64,000 nt of DNA from Mantis religiosa. Taxonomy: Eukaryota > Arthropoda > Insecta > Mantodea > Mantidae. Below, one piece after another: positions 10,488-20,842 of this stretch. Position numbers and translations under genes: made by a program. The DNA lies in contig CM060953.1 in NCBI GenBank assembly GCA_030765055.1, positions 102,714,992 to 102,778,991 on the forward strand. The letters run 5' to 3'. Every line of letters begins with the position of its first letter. The first letter of the stretch is position 1. The notes under the pieces are model-generated. The model did no database searches. It saw nothing but the letters and a program-made list of their open reading frames with translations, and had not been told where the DNA came from.

Positions 10488-11015
10488 TCCCGTAGGGGAG
10501 GAGATCCGTCCCCTTCAGCTGCTGTGGTGCGGGCGCTGCGGACCCTTAGCACTCGTGGTACCTCTGACGTTACTAGAGGAACCTCGGGCCGAACTGCCAA
10601 GCCCCTCCCGTCGGGGAGTTGGATTGGGTTGGACTCGAGGGGACAGTGTGTTCCGACACCCACGGGGAATTGGGTACCTCCGGCCAGGCTAAGGCCGGAA
10701 AGGGGGTAGAGGGTTGCCTCATAAGTCCCGAGTGCTAGCCTGCAGAGCTATTAGAAGGTGTGCTAGATCACCAGGCGGCCCCTACGAGGTTTTCGGTAGT
10801 CTTCCCTGCAGGGTTGACGCGTGTAAGTGGCATATCCACTTCCATCCTGTCTTGACGTTGAGCTCAGCGGGGGGGGGGGGGGGAGGGCTTTTTAAGAAAT
10901 CAGATATTGCCCTATGGAAAGAGCCCCGGAGTTATCCATCGCTCCCAGGTAGGAGGCCCAAGTCCTTGGTCCTACGGGTCCAGGACGGATGGGAGTAGAA
11001 CCTCTGCGCTTAAAA
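10488..11015 (+). mobile_element. GC-rich non-coding insertion in Gyp-B (retroposon, class unknown)
   Basis: 528 bp bounded by a perfect 12-bp duplication ACCACCCGGTAC (10476-10487 and 11016-11027), ending in a short A-run on the plus strand. It is GC-rich and full of short inverted repeats (CCGGCC...GGCCGG; CACCCACGGGG), with a G-run at 10869-10883. No protein is recognisable. The duplication length and A-rich end suggest LINE-mediated insertion, as a SINE or a LINE-derived fragment. Confidence 0.7.
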
Positions 11016-11640
11016 ACCACCCGGTACGGTCCTTGCCACGTTTGAAGTTTTGGGCAGCGTCCCTTGGTCCGGGTAGGGCGGTGCAACCAGACCAGGTCAC
11101 CTTGCTAGAATCCTTGGCTGGTGGTTTGCCTGTCGTACCGGGTCTTCATGCGGTCGCTCGCCATCTGGATGTTCTGACGAGCCATCATGTATGTCTTGGA
11201 GATGGTCCACGAGGTTCTCCACATACTCGGTTGCTGGCTGTTTCGCTTTCGGGGGGGGGGGCCTCCCAGAAGCCAGGTGACAAGGCGGTAGGCCAGCAAG
11301 AGCAGTGGCACCTTTACGTCCCAGTCTCGCTGATGGCTGGCCACGACCTTCCTCAGGTGTTCTTCTCAGGTCTTGATGTATCTCTCGACCATGCCGTACG
11401 GCTGCGGATGGAAAGGTGTTGTGCGGGTCATGTTCACCCCAACTCTTTCCAGTGCCTCCTTCATCAGGTGGAATTCAAAATTAGTGCCCTGGTCGCTGTG
11501 AACCTCGAACGGAACGCCAACCCGGTTGAACAGTTGTTCCACGAGGCAATCTATAATCGTCTTCTACTCCTGGTTCGGGATGGCATACACCTCTGGCCAC
11601 TTGGTGAAGTAGTCCACGGCTAGCATCAGGTACTTGTTGC
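11016..11640 (-). pseudogene. Gyp-B integrase core fragment
   Basis: The minus strand reads KYLMLAVDYFTKWPEVYAIP with the first catalytic D, then EVHSDQGTNFE with the second D, then TPFHPQPYGMVER with the final E of the DDE triad, then SHQRDWD and MARQNIQMASDRMKTRYDRQ. It has stops (after IPNQE and after YIKT) and frameshifts, including at a G-run near 11250. It would have inserted element cDNA into the genome. The upstream end joins gag by deletion at about 11640. Confidence 0.85.
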
Positions 11641-11871
11641 CTCTTTCGCAGCCTTCATTTCGGTTGCCAGGCTGTCGTTCGCCGCTTTCATTTCCATGGT
11701 TAATTCGGCCTTCGCGGCCAGGTTACTATTTGCCATTTTCATTTCCGCGGTCTTCGCAGCGAGGGTGTCATTTGCCGTTATCATTTCTTTCAGCTCGGCG
11801 GTAAGGTTGTCGTTAGCCGTCTTCATTTCTCCCATCTTCTCTAAAATCTTTGCCAATGCAGCTTCCATCAT
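11626..11871 (-). pseudogene. Gyp-B gag N-terminal coiled coil
   Basis: Begins MMEAALAKILEKMGEMK at 11871 and continues as MxxANDxLAAK heptads for about 75 residues before the deletion junction with integrase. It has the same organisation as the gag starts at 2911, 31669 and 43174. Confidence 0.85.
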
Positions 11872-11874
11872 CGT

Positions 11875-11892
11875 ATCCCACTCCTGACACCA
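11875..11892 (-). other. Gyp-B primer-binding site
   Basis: Minus-strand TGGTGTCAGGAGTGGGAT starts 2 bp inside the LTR boundary and resembles the complement of a tRNA-Leu 3' end. Confidence 0.65.
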
Positions 11893-11894
11893 AA

Positions 11895-12326
11895 TGTGAC
11901 TTTGTGGGTTCGTAGAATTAAAAGTTTGTTTTGTAGAAATTTAAAATGCTCTTTATCTCAATAAAAAAGACGCTTTGTACACCCCTTACAGCAGCAAGCT
12001 GACGTAACATACACAAACGCGGTTTTTAAGGTTGCCTGTTTACTCCCACCACACGTAAACAAAAGCATGTACTGCGGTACACTCACAATGTCCACACAAG
12101 CAATTAACAACTGCAACTCACAAGCAACTGACTAGCAGCTCTCACACTGTGGGCTTTTATACCTCCAAACATTGTCCCAAAAAGCCGCCGACGTTTCAAG
12201 ACCTTTTGTGGAGCAGCGAGGGAAAGATAGAACTATCTGTCTCTTTCTCTCTCTGTTTGTCTCTCTCGGTAAGCGTTCAGCGGTCACCCACACGCCGTCT
12301 AGCGGTACAACAAGGCCTTGGCGACA
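11895..12326 (-). repeat. Gyp-B 5' LTR
   Basis: 432 bp, partner of 9915-10346. ATGC follows, against ATAC before the other LTR. Confidence 0.88.
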
Positions 12327-12628
12327 ATGCATTAGCAATTTAGCATTTTATAGCATTTTGAAAAAAAAAAAAGGTTTAATTTTAGTTATTTTTTAAAATG
12401 ATGAACATTAACATTATTTATATGAGATTTAAAACACATTTATTAAGGGTTCTTAATGACAGTGATTTAAAAGTGCATTAAGTGTCAATTTATTTTACAT
12501 TAATATAGGTTAAAGCAATATACATAAATGTAGAACAAGCTGATACAGACTAAAGCATACTACAGAACATAAAAAAGATAAATCCATACTGATGTAAAAC
12601 TAGCACAATAAAAAGAAAATGCACAAAA
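12327..12628. other. Unassigned AT-rich spacer
   Basis: Contains an A-run at 12360 and no recognisable element. It may be the 3' untranslated part of the hAT relic that follows. Confidence 0.4.
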
Positions 12629-14130
12629 TTAGCTTATGCCATAACTCATAAGGTTATGATTCAATAATGCTGTTGAAAGGAGTGAACATATTTCAACCTT
12701 CTGTTCTGTCATTTGAGTCCTTCTGTCACTCACAATGAAATTATATTTACTGAAATATCTTTCAGCATCTATGCTGTTGGTAGGACCCCAGATATATATA
12801 TCGCAGATCTGCTCAGGCAAACTCCGGGTATTTGAGCTTAACAGCCAACAGCATTTGCAAGCAGTTCACATCTGTATTATTCTGCATGGTTTGTATCAGT
12901 TGTGAATGAAAATATTCATATCCCTCAACAAAACTATTCATCTTATCACAAAAAAATGGAATCTTACTTTTACTTTCACTTAAAATCGTATAATTTATTG
13001 AAGTTACTCTTCCAGCAGTGATAGGATTAAAAAGCTTACTAGTCTCTTGGAAAAAGATATTTGTCACATTTTCTGCCATGTGGTTGTTCAATTTAAGCAT
13101 ACACTCCATAAACATTTTCATTTTTGTTTTTACATTTTCATCTGAAAAGGTGTTCATGAATTTCATTATATCAATGGGCAACCATCCTCCAGCACACCTT
13201 TTCAGCAATGAGTATAAAGTTAATATCTCATCCCACAACTTACGTGCAGAGGAGTAGGAAGAGCCCTCCTATTGGGTAATTAATTTACTAATTGAGACTG
13301 ACACCTTGACCACAAATTTAGCCTGACACTGTACTTCAAAATTATTGTGTTCATCAGTGAAATTTTTTAGTAGTTATGAAGAGCTGCTATTTAACAAATT
13401 TTCATTCAAAGATTGAAAAAAAATATTTTAATGCCTCTAAATACTTATTCACATGTTCTTAAGATTTAAACCAAAAATTCATTTTCAGTTTTGATCTGAA
13501 ATGGTTTAGTTGTGACATTTCTTTTGTGATCAAATCACCAACTAGGCTCACCTTGTGTGCAAAACATTGAAAGTGCATGAGATGGTCACCAATAATAGGC
13601 CGCGCCGTGGCTCAGTGGTTAGACCGCTTGGCTCTCACCAAGGCGGCCCGAGTTCGATCCCAGGCGACCGCAAAGTGAGATTTGTGGTGGACAACACGGC
13701 GCTGGGGCGGGTTTTCTCCGGGATCTCTGGTTTCCCCCGCCATCTCATTCCACCGGTGTTCCATCTTCATCTCATGTATCATCAGTGTCACCGCCTGCGG
13801 TGCCGTACGTAGTAAAAGCGGTCGTTAAACACTACACATTCATTCATACATTCACCAATAATAGTCTGCAATGCTCCAAAGTGTGTCCCCATGTGACAAG
13901 CTGAATCTGATAGCATCCCTAGTACATTTTCGAATGAGATGACAGTCTTTCAAAGCATCAATGATTGCCAAGTGGTACCATTTGTTTTATCAAAAAAGCT
14001 ACAGCTACCTTGAAATAGTCCTGGATTTCCTGGTCACACATTGTTCGGAATAAAATTGCGAAAACACATCTTCCTTGCAGACACTTCTTCATTTCAGCCT
14101 TCATTGCTTCTCCACAGTGAGGTACATACA
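12629..14130 (-). pseudogene. hAT-type transposase relic
   Basis: Reading right to left, a stretch at 13862-14050 gives ISFENVLGMLSDSACHMG and GDHLMHFQCFAHKVSL across the SINE-B insertion. This is like the DSA..M...L..C.AH..NL blocks of hAT transposases related to CGG-binding protein 1. An open 141-residue piece (12813-13238) follows, and then a terminal piece with TNSIDAERYFSKYNFIVSDRR at about 12720-12790, the hAT C-terminal dimerisation block. Stops and frameshifts separate the pieces. No terminal inverted repeats or 8-bp duplication were located. Confidence 0.7.
13599..13851 (+). repeat. SINE-B, full copy with tRNA-like head
   Basis: 253 bp bounded by a 13-bp duplication TCACCAATAATAG (13586-13598 and 13852-13864) inside the hAT relic. 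The head has an A-box-like GTGGCTCAGTGGTTAGACC and a B-box GAGTTCGATCCC, so transcription by RNA polymerase III is expected. The body follows (GGGTTTTCTCCGGGATCTC...) and the 3' end is CGTTAAACACTACACATTCATTC. The 58-bp copy at 8197-8254 is its 3' end. Confidence 0.88.
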
Positions 14131-14539
14131 TTGCAATGTATTTGCCTTAGGCAGATCTCTGGAGCCTGGCGCATACCTGAACACAAAATTGATTTAAATT
14201 AGCTAAAATGACTCAAGTTCGAGTCCTTTAGGCTCTACCTTGCTACATAATTAAGATTACTGCCCTTAATTTGGTTTTATGTAATTTTACACCCTTAAAT
14301 TGAATTAAATAGATTTTTAGTTATATAACTTTTTTTGGCTTAGTGAAGTTAAAATATGAAAATGAGCTTGTTAATTTCGTGGCATATGACCATAAAGAAA
14401 GGTACTTACTTTGACAAGTACTCCCAAAAGCTGGATGGTCCACTTTCTGAACAGGGATGTTCGTCTTCATAAATATCTTCACTGTTGTCTTCAACAAAAG
14501 CACTTTTTTTCTTCATATTTTGCGCTCTACAGATTTTCA
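14131..14539. other. Unassigned AT-rich DNA
   Basis: No recognisable coding or repeat structure beyond short chance frames. Confidence 0.4.
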
Positions 14540-14837
14540 TGCATTATTTGAATTGCATATATTATTATTGCATTATCATATACATATTGCATCGTATCAT
14601 ATACACATTGCATCATATCATGATGACCCACTGAATTTCATACTTTCATTTCTTATGCATATTAACTTTTCCATATCAATCCTTAAACCACCATTAAACA
14701 TATTTAAATATTTTCAACTCTTGGGGCCTAAACCGAAACAATTGTTACAGCTGTCACTTAACGCCTACTGTATTCCTTATCTATAAGGAAGTATATAAAA
14801 AGACAATTTATGTAATGTAAATATTTATCTTCCTTTT
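14540..14837. repeat. Family X repeat, copy 3 (second half)
   Basis: Close match to 6850-7117, including ATCATATCATGATGACCC, CATATCAATCCTTAAACCACC and TTATGTAATGTAAATATTTATC, ending in TTTGTTGTTG and running straight into SINE-A. Confidence 0.75.
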
Positions 14838-15003
14838 TTGTTGTTGTAATTTACGTCCTCCAATGTTAAGTCATATCGGACATTCAATGAAATGATTCTC
14901 AAATGAGTCCAGGGCCCATAAAGTTTGAGTTACGCGACATTCGTCTTTCAGGATAATGGAAAACCGTGGAAAAAACCTTATCCAGGTAACTCACCCTAAC
15001 CGG
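14838..15003 (-). repeat. SINE-A body without tRNA head
   Basis: The reverse complement of the SINE-A body: TAATTTACGTCCTCCAAT, GAGTCCAGGGCCCAT, ACATTCGTCTTTCAGGAT, AACCTTATCCAGGTAACTCACCC. The promoter-bearing head is missing. The same join to family X is seen at 7117. Confidence 0.8.
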
Positions 15004-15292
15004 AATTGTATTATTTTATCCCACCCAAAAATGTATATACCAAGATTTTACCGGAAATAATTTTGAGTGCCTCCCAAAAAAAAAAGAAAAAAAAATAAAT
15101 ATATATATATATGTAGATAAAAAATTCTGAGTGTTGGTGTGTGTGAGAGAGAGAGAGAGAGAGAACAGCATGACTCAAAAATGGGCAACATGAAGATTTT
15201 GAAGAAAATCCATCAGTATCAAACTACCCTATAAAGATCTTTAGTAAAGTCCTTTCTTGGAAGTGTTGAAAAAGTGTTGTTATGATAAATTC
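15004..15292. other. AT-rich DNA with simple repeats
   Basis: A-run and (TA)n at 15078-15112, (GA)n at 15148-15164. The last part (TTTCTTGGAAGTGTTGAAAAAGTG, from about 15250) matches the PLE segment before the palindrome at 35067. Confidence 0.6.
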
Positions 15293-15401
15293 AAAGGGAG
15301 TCGATTAATGACACTAATCAACACTTACTTTTTTACAAACATGTTTCAGAGACTTTGCCTCTATCCTCAGTGTTGTTTAGTGTCATTAATCGACTCCCTT
15401 T
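15293..15401. repeat. PLE terminal inverted repeat with hammerhead-like loop
   Basis: 33-bp arms at 15293-15325 and 15369-15401 are inverted copies (one mismatch) of the GGGAGTCGATTAATGACAC block. The 43-nt centre contains a hammerhead-like motif on the minus strand. The arrangement matches the PLE composite at 35104-36046. Confidence 0.75.
15336..15373 (-). ncRNA. Hammerhead ribozyme-like motif (PLE-associated)
   Basis: Reading the minus strand from 15373: ACA (stem I 5' side), CTGAGGA (fits the CUGANGA core), a stem II GAGGC/GTCTC closed by AAA, GAAAC (core GAAA plus first stem III base), AT, then GTT as the cleavage-site triplet, and TGT pairing with ACA. Helix III would be only one or two pairs, as reported for PLE hammerheads, which are thought to act in tandem or as dimers. 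Core residues are intact by eye; activity is not shown. Confidence 0.6.
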
Positions 15402-16300
15402 AGTTTAAATAAAGTTTGATTTTCTCAAAAATAGCTGCTGTAGAAGCCATTTCATAACAAATTAAAGGTATATCTTGAATACTTTGGAATAACCTCTGAA
15501 GTACTCTTCATTCAGAATGACTTTTGCCTGAGAGATAGTCAAAATCGTACTACACAAAAAATGTAAACCTGTTCAAAGCACATAGTTTCTATCAAATAGT
15601 TTTTTAATCAGCTTTTCCAAGATATTCCTTGTTACCTATTTGAAGTTTCAAAAATATAATTTTCTCACAGTAATTCATTTTTCATTTTATGCATATGTAT
15701 TTTTTCCCCTCTTGATCATACAAAGAGAACAGAATTTCATAGTCAGTGACTACTTATTAAAGAATTTGACTCACTGAAAGCTTGCAGTATTACCCATGAT
15801 CCTGTTCTACCTAAAGGGAAATTGCAGTAAGACAAGTTTTGGAAATGTTAATGTTGAGCAACATGTTTAGAAAAGTAAGTGTATGTAAGAATCAATTAGA
15901 TGTACCATCTTTCACAAAAGTAAATACCCACCTTCAGTGAGTCCTGTGTGAAGGATCACTGATTATGGCTTTCAAATGGGAAGTTCTGCTCTGCAACAAA
16001 TGAGATGCATCCTCAGCATTGCCACTTTGTTATCTCCACTCTTTTTTAATTTACCTCTGTCTTGCACATGTCTTAGACCTGCGGGAACCAAAACTAAAAC
16101 TTAGGCCAATTAGTAATTTTCACTGTCTTCATCATCTAAGTCTTGGAAATTTGTAGTGATAGGTTCCAAATTCTCCTCATGGTCTATCTCATTCCAAAAG
16201 TCATCTCGTGTTTTTTTCTTTTTTTTTTCTGTCTCTCATATTTTTCCCAGTCGTATTGTGTTACCTTGTGAATTTTTTCTGAATAAGTCATTCAACATCA
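15402..16300. other. Unassigned AT-rich DNA
   Basis: No open frame or repeat recognised. A short T-rich run lies at 16207-16230. Confidence 0.4.
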
Positions 16301-16309
16301 GTTAATTTA

Positions 16310-17230
16310 AATGTGTTACTTCTTACCTGATATTTGGAGGAATTCTGTAACAGTCACATCCAAATTAATTAGTAAAACAATTTCTAGATGTAGTGTGAAA
16401 AATCAACTACAAATACTGGTAGTTTTATATGTTATTTCTGATTACGTAGAAAATGAAGCTAGTTACAGTGAAGTAATGAATATTACACAAATATAAATAT
16501 TTTATATTGAATCTCCACTTAACTTAAGAAATTGATGTTAATATTTCTTTCTTCTTTCTAATGAAGATCGATTTCGAAGGCAAATCACATTCGTCCTCAA
16601 TTCAAAACAAACTCCGTTGTCAAGGAAATCTGGGTTACCATGTTTTTTTTGTTTTTTTTTTATGTTATGTTTTCAGCATTACCAACATATGAAGATGAAA
16701 CAGGCTACAATTTTCTCTAGGAATACTAGGAAATATGGCAGTTACATCAAAAGAAATAAGTTTATCAGTTTTAGATAATACAACACTATCAATCTTTTTT
16801 ATTATTAGTTCAAAAGAATTTTTAATACTTAAACTTTCAAATTTATCAAAATTTCTAAAGATTACTAAATTTTTTGTCAAACCATTTAGCTAAATTGAAA
16901 TGCCTTTCATTTTTGGAATGAAAATCATGACATTGATCCAAATCCAAAATTATTAAAAAGAGTGATAAACCAAAATAAACTGACAACACGGGAGAACATA
17001 TTCATATGGAGAAGTAAGGAATGCGTAATGAACTTTGAAATCCCACTTTGACAAAAAACTTCATAGTTCCACCATCAGAGAGAGAGCAGACAACAACAGA
17101 TGCAAGCTGAAAAGAGATAGAAAATGGAGACGATTGTCTTTAAAACTAGTCTCTCATTAATATAAAAAAGTAAGTGACGAGTATCAATAAACCAACTACA
17201 AATAGTTTTTGCGATTAACCTTTGTTAAGT
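16310..17230. mobile_element. Penelope-like element fragments, composite
   Basis: Left part: GGAGGAATTCTGTAACAG near 16340 resembles the PLE terminus at 32331 and 36640. Middle, minus strand: a 3' region at 16505-16690 homologous to 22100-22290, and RT residues at 16665-16905 (KNLVIFRNFDKFESLSIKNS, KLISFDVTAIFPSIPRE), typical of the finger/palm region of PLE RT. Right, plus strand: a C-terminal segment IDPNPKLLKRVINQN..TRENIFIW....MNFEIPL at 16915-17055 and the terminal block GTAAGTGACGAGTATCAATAAACC up to about 17215. The pieces point in opposite directions, as is common for PLE insertions. Confidence 0.7.
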
Positions 17231-18515
17231 TTGTGTTGCTGAAAATGAAACCTCTGTTTTTGCAATCATTTAAAAATTTCATTCTTTCTGCTGACGTATT
17301 CACTGGTTTGTTTTCAGTAACCAAATGATGTAGGGGTATTATCTACCATATTAATGCCTCCCTCTTCTACATAACTTAAGAATTTGTTCAGTAACCATTC
17401 TTTAAGTTAATCAACTGTCACCTCTTCATGGTAATCTTGAGGTAGTTTTGAAGATGAAAAATCCATTTGCTTTCAGGAAGGAATTTTGTCTTAGCAGAAC
17501 CTACATGATGAATAATAAGCTGATTGTCATTTGCAACATATTCCTTTGGGTCAACATTCTTTTCTTTTTTTTCTTTTTCTCTTTCCTTTTTTCACAGATC
17601 TTCTGATATTGAGTTTTGAAAGGTGGTTTGTATTTACCATTTTTTTTTAGGTAAAATGTAGATCTATTATCACCAGAATTTCTAATTTCATACATTTTGC
17701 AAATGTAAGGTATAAGTAATTCTAATTTGAACTCTGTAGAGTAAATGAATACCATTCCCAATTATGAAGCAATACAATCATAAACATGTAACAATTCATA
17801 TTTTTCTGATACCAGCATTCTATAGGCTAACAGAAAAGTGAACCATTTGTTCTCTCTCTACAAAAAACACCTTGGCTTGTTCAAAATAATTCTTGTCAAT
17901 AATAATTTTTGTCAATAATTTACATTTACATTACAATAATTCTAAGTAATTACCATTTTATGTACACACAAACAAGCAATAATGGCCATTACAGTGATTA
18001 CATCACAATGCATCTTAATGATATAATATATGAGTATGTTTATTCATTTGTATTACGGAAACTAACTGAGCTAAAAACATGTAGTTGTTATGGATAAGTT
18101 ATAAACATTACTGCTTACCTCTCCTGTTCATTATTTCTTAAAAAATTTAAATATTTTTCTAGCACAAAGAAACCTTTACTAGAGACAGATTCACTTGGCG
18201 TGCATCAAGCCCACTTAACCGCTTTGCCGATGGCCATTTAAACCATTCATGGGCCGAAAACGGATACCCAATAAACAGAACAAGACATTTAAATTGTTAA
18301 ATGCTGTAAAAATGCTTCATGAATACATATTCATATCTTCGGTATTTATTAAGTTATTTAAAGAAAAGAAAAACTGGTTTAAAATCCATTAAAGGCAGTA
18401 TACATCTACAGTAACATTAAAATAGAGACTATATTAACAAATAGTGAAATTTTGCTACTTTGTTTTGCTGTAGCAAAAGCCATTCTTTGTGTCGAACGCT
18501 CCTAATAATTGAGTC
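17231..18515. other. Unassigned AT-rich DNA
   Basis: One 86-codon minus-strand frame (17501-17761) is lysine-rich and matches nothing recognised. The minus strand further left (17260-17480) has peptide stretches between stops that could be an old transposase, but no motif supports a family. Confidence 0.4.
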
Positions 18516-18537
18516 ATTTTATTTTGTGTGCATATGA

Positions 18538-18568
18538 ACGAATGTATGTATGTATCTATGTATGTACA
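18538..18568. repeat. (TATG)n-like microsatellite
   Basis: Imperfect run of ATGTATGTATGTATCTATGT units. Confidence 0.8.
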
Positions 18569-18834
18569 GCTGCGTCAGCGACTTCTCCTATACAAGGCTT
18601 TAGCTTTTATTTTATGCTATACCAAGCGATAATCATTGCATGTTTTGTGTGAAACACATGCTGGAAAGAAACAAATCTCTCTGTCAGCATCTGTTATTCA
18701 CAACCAAAGTTTCTGGTAACCTTATGCAGTTGTTTTCGCTCAGTATTTTAGTTACTTATAATCTCTGTGTTCGAAATGATTTCTTATAGCTATCGAGAGT
18801 TAAATGAATGGCACATTTGAAATTAATGTAAATT

Positions 18835-19070
18835 ATTATTGAGGAATTAATCCTTAAAAAATTAATCCTTTTAAATACATTACTCCGGTATATGGGTGTT
18901 TTTAATTAATTAGAGCCAACTGAAAAATTTAATGCCACGGCCGGGATTTGAACCACAGACCTCCTGATTTCCGTCCAGTCGCTCTAACCTTTTGAGCTAC
19001 CATGGCCAACATGCCGATGCGAAATTAAATTCTCCAATTGACTCACTATATTTTCCCGGTGAACCACCTT
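18835..19070 (-). repeat. SINE-C copy 1, tRNA-like head
   Basis: On the minus strand the head reads GCCATGGTAGCTCAAAAGG, then TTAGAGCG (A box), and GTGGTTCAAATCC (B box). A 7-bp acceptor-like stem can form (GCCATGG with CCGTGGC, one G-T pair), but the anticodon loop and T-stem do not fit a working tRNA. It carries a tail with a doubled GAATTAATCCTT motif. A second copy lies 80 bp to the right in the same orientation. Confidence 0.65.
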
Positions 19071-19149
19071 AGAGTTGTCATATTCGAGATACACATTTGT
19101 GGCAACTTATTGTTGTAAGTACTTAAATACCAGGATTTTTATCACTGAA

Positions 19150-19395
19150 TATTTTTTATGTAAATTTATATTGAGGAATTAATCCTTAAAGAATTAATCC
19201 TTTTAAATACATTACTCCGGTATATAGGTGTTTTTAGTTAATTAGAGCCAACTGAAAAATTCAAGTTCATGGCCGGGATTGGAACCATGGATCTCCTGGT
19301 TTCTGTCCAGTCACTCTAACTCCTTGAGCTACCATGGCCAACATGCCAACGCGACATTAAACTCTCCAATTAACTCATTAAATTTTCCCATTGAA
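19150..19395 (-). repeat. SINE-C copy 2
   Basis: Shares the same layout as 18835-19070 with scattered differences: doubled GAATTAATCCTT, TACATTACTCCGGTATA, AGAGCCAACTGAAAAATT, the tRNA-like head and AATTTTCCC. The acceptor-like stem is weaker here. Confidence 0.65.
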
Positions 19396-19727
19396 ATTGT
19401 TAAATTTCAATGTTAACCATGGCTTATCCAAGTAATGTAGCAAATAAATTAGCTTGTGTAGGATGTGTATTCGCTTCTGATATCACTTTAGAAAATATGG
19501 TAACCTTTTGTTGTTTGACATGATTTGGATATTGAAGGCGATTATGATGGAGGTGTTTAGGATATAGGTAGCAGTGAGGAAGAAAATGGCCTCCTTCCTT
19601 CAGGTGTCTGTAAAGAATCAACTTTGTAAGTTGTCAAAATAACTCGAGCACAAATAGACATATAGACAAACATACATATTTTCTGGTGTACAGCTAACTT
19701 CTGATATCCAACCGACTGACTTTTCAC

Positions 19728-19797
19728 ACACACACACACACACACGCACGCACACACACACACCCCCACACCCACCCACCCCCCACACCCACACACA

Positions 19798-19851
<54 letters not shown>
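19728..19851. repeat. (CA)n microsatellite
   Basis: About 124 bp of CA repeats with an interrupted C-rich centre. The long cysteine/valine frames on the other strand are artefacts of this repeat. Confidence 0.95.
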
Positions 19852-19853
<2 letters not shown>

Positions 19854-19995
19854 GGAGTTGATGGTTCCCGATCAAGGAGGCAGCACACCACGCCATCTTT
19901 CGACAGAAATTGGAAACCGCTAGATAATAACAGATCACCAAATCAAGCGGTTCCCTCTGTGAAGTGTCGGAGAAACTACTCAGAGATTATAGAAG

Positions 19996-20760
19996 TTGGT
20001 CAAGTCAACAGCAGGAAAAAAACATTCAAACTTATTGTTAAAAGTAAAAAAAGAGCAAAGCGCAGAATACACGAAAACACTGATAAAAACAAAACTCAAC
20101 CCAATGCAAATGGGAGTAGGGATAAATTCCTTCAAAAAATTAAAAAGCGGCCAGATACTCATAGAATCTGAGAATAAGAACGAAATTGAAACCATTAGTA
20201 GTAACATCAATGAAAAATGTGGGGAGGAGCTGGAAGCAAATATATCTAGTTGAAAAAACTCAAGAATCTTCATCTTTGATATCCCTGAAGAAATAACAAT
20301 GGTAAACATTGCAGAAACTATTGCAACAGAGAACTTCCACATGGAGAACTATGGTAATTAATTGCACCCAAAATATTTCTTCGAAGATAAGAAAAAGAAA
20401 AGAAAGTTTATCCTGGAAATCAGTTCATCAGTAAGAAAACAAATAATGGATCAAAAACTGAAAATTGGCTGGCATATTTGCAACTGGCACAACTATATCA
20501 GAATACCCCACTGCTTTAAATGCAGCAAATATAACTACCTGGCAAAGGACTGTACCTATGAGTTGACATGCTCAAACTGCTCAAAAGACCACACTCTGAA
20601 AGACTGCAAGGAAAATTAAGGAAACTACAAATGCATCAACTTTTGCAATTTTAACAAATATAATAATGGGAACACGATTAATACGATCCACTCAGCACTG
20701 AATGCTAACTGTTTTAGTTATTATACAGCAATAAAAACGTTCCAACAAACAATAAATTAC
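19996..20760 (+). pseudogene. LINE-R1a ORF1 (gag-like, CCHC knuckles)
   Basis: One frame from 19996 to about 20760 with internal stops near 20251 and 20359. It shows IFIFDIPEEIT..NIAETI, then KRKFILEISSSVRKQIMDQ, LKIGWHICNWHNYIRI and CFKCSKYNYLAKDCTYELTC followed by SNCSKDHTLKDC. This series of zinc knuckles is characteristic of R1-clade ORF1, an RNA-binding chaperone. The open piece 20362-20619 carries the knuckles. It is dead because of the stops. An alternative start at 19959 belongs to another frame. Confidence 0.78.
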
Positions 20761-20842
20761 TAAAATGGATAGAAGTCTAACCCCATTGAAATGTGTTCAG
20801 ATCAACATGCAACATTCACATGCAGCAGCATCAAACTTAATA

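Larger units (their letters stand above)
9915..12326 (-). mobile_element. Gyp-B: internally deleted Gypsy LTR retrotransposon
   Basis: 432-bp LTRs at 9915-10346 and 11895-12326 begin TGTGACTTTG on the plus strand and end GTGACA/GCGACA. Flanks are ATAC (9911-9914) and ATGC (12327-12330), a 4-bp duplication with one change. On the minus strand the order is PBS, gag N-terminus, then a direct jump into integrase. The rest of gag, protease, RT and RNase H are deleted. The LTRs differ at many positions, so it is older than Gyp-A. A 528-bp insertion splits the integrase (10488-11015). Confidence 0.88.

Noticed and set aside
13599..13680. tRNA gene (GTGGCTCAGTGGTTAGACC ... GAGTTCGATCCC)
   Set aside because: It is the head of a 253-bp SINE bounded by a 13-bp duplication; no proper acceptor stem closes it.
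18835..19395. Functional tRNA genes on the minus strand
   Set aside because: A/B boxes and an acceptor-like stem are present, but position 33 and the T-stem do not fit a tRNA. Two copies share long flanking sequence, so they are SINE heads.
19557..19941. Cysteine/valine-repeat frames on the minus strand
   Set aside because: Artefact of translating the (CA)n microsatellite.
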